A stretch of 10,052 nt of DNA, from positions 1 through 10,052 of the forward strand of contig JAGCWG010000094.1 in the NCBI GenBank assembly GCA_017961965.1, in the 5' to 3' direction. This DNA is from Bacteroidaceae bacterium. GTDB taxonomy: Bacteria; Bacteroidota; Bacteroidia; Bacteroidales; Bacteroidaceae. Position numbers and translations under genes: made by a program. The notes beneath the pieces are model-generated. The model saw nothing but the letters and a program-made list of their open reading frames with translations. It had not been told where the DNA came from and did not search any database. Within the stretch, counting starts at the first letter, position 1. Every line of letters starts with the position of its first letter. This document shows positions 5,782 to 10,052 of this stretch, in pieces.

Positions 5782-5947
5782 TAAGTAGGTGTGCAAAATT
5801 ATTTTTATAATGATTGTATTGATTAATGATGTATGTTCAGCGCATAAAATAAATGAGTGTAGTGACTCCTACTCGATTGTTTTTAGGCGTTGAAGATGCG
5901 CAGTAGGCGGTGCAAGGATTGTAAAAATAATTATGCACACCTACTTA
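5782..5947. mobile_element. MITE-like element with 29-base terminal inverted repeats
   Basis: The left end 5782-5810 (TAAGTAGGTGTGCAAAATTA and on) and the right end 5919-5947 are reverse complements at 27 of 29 positions. The 108 bases between them hold no ORF of note, only a small inner stem GCGCAT (5840-5845) / ATGCGC (5896-5901). If the ends are taken as AGTAGGTGTGC, the element is flanked by TA on both sides, as expected for insertion into a TA target; because TA is self-complementary it could also be part of the repeat. It begins 11 bases after the TMEM43-like stop and separates that gene from its terminator. No transposase is encoded here. Confidence 0.7.
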
Positions 5948-5982
5948 TATCAGCATGTCTGTGTAGTCCAGTTCATATTATG

Positions 5983-6027
5983 AAAAAAAACAAAGGGTAC
6001 TTCAAATATGAAGTGCCCTTGTTTTTA
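5983..6027. terminator. Bidirectional hairpin terminator
   Basis: AAAACAAAGGGTACTTCA (5987-6004) pairs with TGAAGTGCCCTTGTTTT (6009-6025) with one bulged A and one wobble, around a four-base loop. An A run precedes it and a T run follows it, so it can act on either strand. It is probably the original terminator of the gene ending at 5770. Confidence 0.75.
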
Positions 6028-6144
6028 TTGACCATGAAACTGTGTAATTGGCTTCCCTCTATTAGTTGTATTTATTGTAAAATCGTCTCAAAAATGGTGA
6101 ATTTGGCGAAAAATGTAATGTTGCCTTATTTTTTTGCAAATAAA

Positions 6145-6177
6145 TTTGGCATTTGTCAATTGTTATGATTACTTTTG
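6145..6177 (+). promoter_or_regulatory. Promoter of the large secreted protein gene
   Basis: TTTG (6145-6148), a 21-base spacer and TACTTTTG (6170-6177) match the Bacteroidota consensus. Transcription is predicted from about 6184, giving a leader of about 180 bases before the ATG at 6365. Confidence 0.65.
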
Positions 6178-6183
6178 CTCTGT

Positions 6184-6364
6184 GAAATGAATGGGCAGTT
6201 TATAAAATTGCAATAGAACCAATTTTTTTAAATACATTTTAAACTAATTGGGCGTTTATGCCTCAAATTAGATGGCTGAGGCTTGACGATAACAAGCGAC
6301 AATTAAGCATAAAATTAAAAAAAGAGAAATTAAGTATTTTATTTTAACTTTAAAAAACCTATCA
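6184..6364 (+). promoter_or_regulatory. Long leader with alternative hairpins
   Basis: Two adjacent hairpins are possible: 6244-6271 (CTAATT/AATTAG plus GGGC/GCCT, two-base bulge) and 6281-6297 (GCTTG/CAAGC). A competing 6-bp perfect stem, GCCTCA (6260-6265) with TGAGGC (6277-6282), uses bases from both, so the two states exclude each other. The rest, 6298-6364, is A/T-rich and open up to the start codon. I do not recognise a known riboswitch. Confidence 0.4.
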
Positions 6365-9300
6365 ATGAAAAAATTATTCTACACCTTTCTTGGGGTAGTT
6401 ATGTCTTGTTCTTATTCGTGGGCTCAGGAAATTGAGTACACGAAGCTTGAAGACCTTACCTCAAAGATTACTAATGCTGACTTCACGGCAGGAACGCCTG
6501 TGAATGCAATCATTAAAACTTATGCTAAGGACCTTACTGATGCTGGTCTTGGTGCTGGTGGTACTGAACTGTTCGGTATGCAACCTGTTGAAGGATGGAC
6601 TGCTTCAGCTCCTACTGACAACATCATGACTACGGAGGAGAATGGTCTCAATGCTCGTGCGTGTGGCGTTTTGTCGTATGTAACAGAAGATGAAACTCCT
6701 TCTTACGGTTTGGGTGGCGAAGGTAACATCCCTTACACAGGTGAGGGTGGTGCTACTTGTGGTCTTGGAGTTTTGGCAGTATGGGGTGCCACTGCACAAT
6801 ATACTCAGGAGATTACTCTCCCAGCTGGTGCTTACCTCATTGAGATTCCTGTATGCAATACAATGGGTGCTGGCGGTATGACTAACCTCAACGGTTTTAT
6901 TGCTGAGGATGGCATACAGTATGTCTCAAAGACACAGTCATTCCCAGCTGATGCTTTCAACTCAACAATTGACCAGATAGCCTTCATCCTTGAGAAGGAA
7001 ACTAAGGGTGTAATCTCTCTTGGTTACATTTCTGGTGGACAGGGTAGTGCAAGTTCTCCACACCTATTTTATAGTAATGTGAGTCTCTACAAGATTGACC
7101 CAACTCCACTTATCGCTGAGAAGATAGCTTCTGCCAAGGAATCACTCTTGGAGTTGATTAACTATGGTGACCAGATTGGTGCTGATACAAGAGATGCACA
7201 GGCTGTATATGACAATGCTGGTGCTACTCTCGAAGAGGTTGAGGCTGCTATCGAGAGTCAGAAGGCAATCAATGATGGATCCGTTTCAGACCTCTCTGAG
7301 TTCTTCATCAATAATCCTCATTTCAATCAAGATGAACCACTCCCTGCTGGCGAGGGTATCACAACTTATGCAAGAGACCGTAAGAACAATGGCGTATCTA
7401 ATTATGGTATGCTTCCTGTAAAGGGTTGGGTTGCAAGTAATCCTTGTGGCGAGTATGATATCGAAAAGACTTCAGGTGATGCTCCAAACGATGGTCGTGC
7501 TTGTGGTGTTGTTGCTATCGGTTCTAATGTATGGCTTGGAGGTAGTCAGTTTACAGTTCCTACAGAAATGTCAGATGGTAAGAAGGAAGGTAACCTCCTT
7601 GGATTCCTCACTTGTTGGGGCTTAACTACTCAGTACACACAAGATGTGACAATTCCTGCTGGTAAGTACACTCTTGCTATCTCTTACTATAATCAGGGAG
7701 GAAAAAATGCAGTAGACAAGAACCTTATGGGATTCATCGCTGATGATGGTACAGAATATCTGTCAGATGTAACATCATTTAAGGTTGGTTCTTGGGAGAA
7801 AATGACTATTACGTTTGACCTCGAAGAGTCAACTTCTGGTAAGTTCTCTGTAGGTTATACTGCAGCTAACACAGGTTCTGGCAATATGCCTCACTTCTTC
7901 ATCGATGGTATCAGTCTTAACTATGTAGGTGAGACAGCTATTGACCCATCACTCTTTGCACTTCAGGCAGCAGTAACTTCTGGCGAGGTTCTTCTTGACA
8001 ATAGTTTCAATGTTACCTTGAAGGAAAAATTCAATGATGCTGTAGAGGCTGGTCAGGCACTCGTAGGTGCAGTAAGTAGTGATAAGGAAGCAAACATTGC
8101 TGCAAAGGATGCCATCACTTTACTTGTGGATGAAGTGAATGAAAACATTAAGGCATACGAAGAACTTTATGATTTCGCAGATGTGCTCAGCGAAAAGATT
8201 GAAGAGATGAGGGGTAAGACTCTCTTTGAAGACTACTGCTCATACTTGGAGTCTTTGTCTGATCAGATTGGTAGCGAGATTCTTGAGGATTACACTTGGA
8301 CTACTCAGCAGATTAAGGATGCCATCGCATCTGTTCCTGTTAAGTACAATGAGGCTCTTCAGAAAGCATTCGAGACAATTCAGGCTGGTGGCTACACAGG
8401 CGAAGACCTTGATATCACTCCTCTTCTGAGTGGTCTTGCATATACATATAATGAGAGTGCATTAAGCGGAAGCAATGTTCCTGACAAGGAGTGGGTTTAT
8501 GGCGATGCTTCAAACTTCAAGACTCAGTATGGTACTGCCGAGGTTTGGAACCAGAGTCCATTCAAGATTACTCGTACTCTCAATGATATGCCTGCTGGTA
8601 CTTACACTATCACTACTCGTGCGTTCTATCGCAGTTCAGATAATGAATCAAACTATGAGACATTCAACTCTGATGAAAAGGCTGACCTCGCATTTGTTTG
8701 GGCTGGATACTCTAAGTCTCCACTCTGTAATGTGGCTGAGTTGGCAGGAATAGATGATAGTTTCGGAAGCAAGCTTGCTAACGAGCTTACTATTCCTAAC
8801 AACCAAAAGGAAGCAAACTATGTATTTACAAACGAAAAGTTCGATACATACACAGTTAAGTCTGTAAAGACAGTACTTCCAGAGGCTGGTGACCTTAGCT
8901 TTGGTATTTGCTCTGACCAGATGTCAGAAAACTCATGGGTTGTTTGGTACTCATTCGAGATTAAGTACAACGTTGTTGATAACGCCGTTCTCCAGAAAGA
9001 CCTTGCTGGTCTTGTTGAAGAGGCTGAAGAGTATTTTAGTGAGAAGAAAGAAGTTGCAAGCGTTGCATCAGCAAGTTCTTTGCAGAATGTAATAGGTACA
9101 GCAAGTGACGCAGTTCTCTCAGGTGCTGGTCTTGCTGAGGCTTGGACAGCTCTTATTGCAGAGTTGGACGCATTCAAGGCTAATGTTGCGATTTATACGG
9201 AAATGGCAGATGCTTATGAAGAATTGTCTTCAGCTATTGATGAATATTATGATACAGCAGAAACTCAGGCACAAACAGCTGCTACTTTATTGGCAGCTGA

Positions 9301-10024
9301 ATTCAATAGTGCACTGGGAAATCGCAATCTTTCTACAGATGAGATTCAGTCAATGCTTTCAAAGGTACGTGAGGCAATCCGTAACTTGAAGTTACCTGCA
9401 GGTATGGGTGGTGCTACAGATACAGATCCTGTTCCATGTACTTCATTGATTGAAAACCCAAGCTTCGAGACTGGTGACTTCACAGGTTGGACATATAACA
9501 CTGCGGCAAGTGGCGATACTAAGGTCGCAAGCAATGCTGATGGTTATATTGTAGAAAATGCTGATGGTTCATATGTCTTCAATACTTGGAACTCAAGTGC
9601 TGTTGATTTCTATGTAACTCAGATAATCGATGATCTCAAGCCTGGTACATACGAGCTTACAGCTCTCGTTGCTTCTGATAAGGGTAACAAGATTACTGTT
9701 AGCGTAAATGACAATGCTGTTGAGACAGAAATGGAGAATGAGAAGAATTACGGTACAGATGTAAGCGTCATCTTTGCTGTTAAGGAAGGTGAGAGTGCTG
9801 TTATCAAGGTTTCTTCAGCTTCTTGGTTCAAGGCTGATAACTTCCGTCTCATGTACTTCGGAGCTAACAGTTCTAAGACTCCAACAGCTGTTGAGGAAGT
9901 TGCTGCTGAGACAGATGCAACTACTATCTACAACATCTCTGGTGTTCGTCAGAATTCTCTCCAGAAGGGAATTAATATCGTTAGAATGGATGATAACTCT
10001 GTAAAAAAGATTTTTGTAAGATAA
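6365..10024 (+). CDS. Large secreted modular protein with T9SS-like C-terminal tail
   Basis: The 1219-residue product has a cleavable signal peptide (MKKLFYTFLGVVMSCSYSWA|QE). Beta-rich domains alternate with helical spacers: A about 33-245, helical 247-305, B about 311-522, helical 526-668, C about 685-868, helical 872-1010, D about 1026-1166. A and B are clear duplicates. C has a 'NDMPAGTYTITTRAFYR' strand and D has 'SLIENPSFETGDFTGWTYN' and 'SWFKADNFRLMYFG', typical of galactose-binding-like carbohydrate-binding folds (inferred by pattern). The helical spacers resemble FIVAR-type bundles. The end (1175-1219), 'YNISGVRQNSLQKGINIVRM...KKIFVR', resembles C-terminal tails used for type IX secretion in Prevotella and Porphyromonas. 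No catalytic domain is recognisable. Probably exported and displayed or released as a glycan-binding or adhesive protein. It ends 28 bases before the window edge, and no terminator is seen there. Confidence 0.85.
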   Translation: MKKLFYTFLGVVMSCSYSWAQEIEYTKLEDLTSKITNADFTAGTPVNAIIKTYAKDLTDAGLGAGGTELFGMQPVEGWTASAPTDNIMTTEENGLNARACGVLSYVTEDETPSYGLGGEGNIPYTGEGGATCGLGVLAVWGATAQYTQEITLPAGAYLIEIPVCNTMGAGGMTNLNGFIAEDGIQYVSKTQSFPADAFNSTIDQIAFILEKETKGVISLGYISGGQGSASSPHLFYSNVSLYKIDPTPLIAEKIASAKESLLELINYGDQIGADTRDAQAVYDNAGATLEEVEAAIESQKAINDGSVSDLSEFFINNPHFNQDEPLPAGEGITTYARDRKNNGVSNYGMLPVKGWVASNPCGEYDIEKTSGDAPNDGRACGVVAIGSNVWLGGSQFTVPTEMSDGKKEGNLLGFLTCWGLTTQYTQDVTIPAGKYTLAISYYNQGGKNAVDKNLMGFIADDGTEYLSDVTSFKVGSWEKMTITFDLEESTSGKFSVGYTAANTGSGNMPHFFIDGISLNYVGETAIDPSLFALQAAVTSGEVLLDNSFNVTLKEKFNDAVEAGQALVGAVSSDKEANIAAKDAITLLVDEVNENIKAYEELYDFADVLSEKIEEMRGKTLFEDYCSYLESLSDQIGSEILEDYTWTTQQIKDAIASVPVKYNEALQKAFETIQAGGYTGEDLDITPLLSGLAYTYNESALSGSNVPDKEWVYGDASNFKTQYGTAEVWNQSPFKITRTLNDMPAGTYTITTRAFYRSSDNESNYETFNSDEKADLAFVWAGYSKSPLCNVAELAGIDDSFGSKLANELTIPNNQKEANYVFTNEKFDTYTVKSVKTVLPEAGDLSFGICSDQMSENSWVVWYSFEIKYNVVDNAVLQKDLAGLVEEAEEYFSEKKEVASVASASSLQNVIGTASDAVLSGAGLAEAWTALIAELDAFKANVAIYTEMADAYEELSSAIDEYYDTAETQAQTAATLLAAEFNSALGNRNLSTDEIQSMLSKVREAIRNLKLPAGMGGATDTDPVPCTSLIENPSFETGDFTGWTYNTAASGDTKVASNADGYIVENADGSYVFNTWNSSAVDFYVTQIIDDLKPGTYELTALVASDKGNKITVSVNDNAVETEMENEKNYGTDVSVIFAVKEGESAVIKVSSASWFKADNFRLMYFGANSSKTPTAVEEVAAETDATTIYNISGVRQNSLQKGINIVRMDDNSVKKIFVR
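6461..7099 (+). repeat. Module A of the large secreted protein
   Basis: Residues about 33-245. It shares with module B, in the same order, 'GMQPVEGWTASAP', 'ARACGV', 'WGATAQYTQEITLPAGAY', 'GFIAEDGIQYVSKTQSF' and a final 'SPHLFYSNVSLYKI'. The duplication is evident at the protein level. Confidence 0.75.
7295..7930 (+). repeat. Module B of the large secreted protein
   Basis: Residues about 311-522. Counterparts of module A are 'GMLPVKGWVASNP', 'GRACGV', 'WGLTTQYTQDVTIPAGKY', 'GFIADDGTEYLSDVTSF' and 'MPHFFIDGISLNYV'. Cys380 in B matches Cys100 in A. Confidence 0.75.
9887..10021 (+). other. T9SS-like C-terminal sorting region
   Basis: Residues about 1175-1219: a Val/Glu/Ala-rich linker, then 'IYNISGVRQNSLQKGINIVR' and a terminal 'KKIFVR'. 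The pattern (NxxG, KGINIVR, basic end) is what is commonly seen in Prevotella secreted proteins sent through type IX secretion. It is a pattern match, not a proof of export route. Confidence 0.65.
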
Positions 10025-10052
10025 AATATTAATAATATAAATTTAAGAAGGT

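Noticed and set aside
6102..6136. Alternative promoter (TTTG at 6102) or small terminator (GGCGA/TTGCC then a T run)
   Set aside because: The -7 box would need two extra T bases, and the stem is only about 5 bp with a wobble; the promoter at 6145-6177 is a better match.
5890..6168. A 92-codon plus-strand ORF in the gap before the large gene
   Set aside because: It overlaps the right end of the MITE-like element and the whole bidirectional terminator, is rich in Cys, Lys and Asn without domain pattern, and has no promoter.
8818..9177. Minus-strand ORF of 119 codons
   Set aside because: It is a shadow of the strongly biased codon use of the large secreted protein; no motif or start signal supports it.

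Overview
The window looks like a chromosomal segment of a Prevotella-like member of the Bacteroidales. Supporting signs are several promoters of the Bacteroidota type (TTTG, about 20 bases, TAnnTTTG), A-rich leaders without a Shine-Dalgarno sequence, lipoproteins with acidic residues after the lipid-bearing cysteine, and a large secreted protein with a type IX secretion-like C-terminal tail. No rRNA, tRNA, CRISPR array, transposase or phage gene is visible.

Layout. (1) 1-528: 3' end of a repeat-rich surface protein, followed by a strong hairpin and a three-way-junction palindrome shared with the convergent gene. (2) 719-1456, minus: DUF3298/RsiV-like lipoprotein. It is divergent from 1632-2111, a small three-helix membrane protein with an acidic tail; the 175-base gap carries a promoter for each direction. 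(3) 2240-2650: small unrecognised lipoprotein preceded by an 8-base tandem array and followed by a terminator. (4) 2866-4029: fusion of an HxGH nucleotidylyltransferase to a GHMP-type sugar kinase, with its own promoter. (5) 4030-4432: a 403-base non-coding region made almost wholly of short-period repeats, leading into 4433-5770, a TMEM43-family membrane protein. (6) 5771-6364: a 594-base non-coding region holding a 166-base MITE-like element, a bidirectional terminator, a promoter and a long structured leader. (7) 6365-10024: a 1219-residue secreted modular protein with four beta-rich domains, helical linkers and a sorting tail.

The genes do not form an obvious pathway or operon. Most have their own promoter or terminator and the coding parts read as ordinary core or envelope genes. 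The less ordinary content is between genes: two phased 8-base arrays directly upstream of two genes that lack a recognisable promoter, an opposed ACCTAAWA repeat set, a small inverted-repeat element, and a leader RNA with mutually exclusive hairpins. I did not find convincing evidence for a new defence or mobile gene system.
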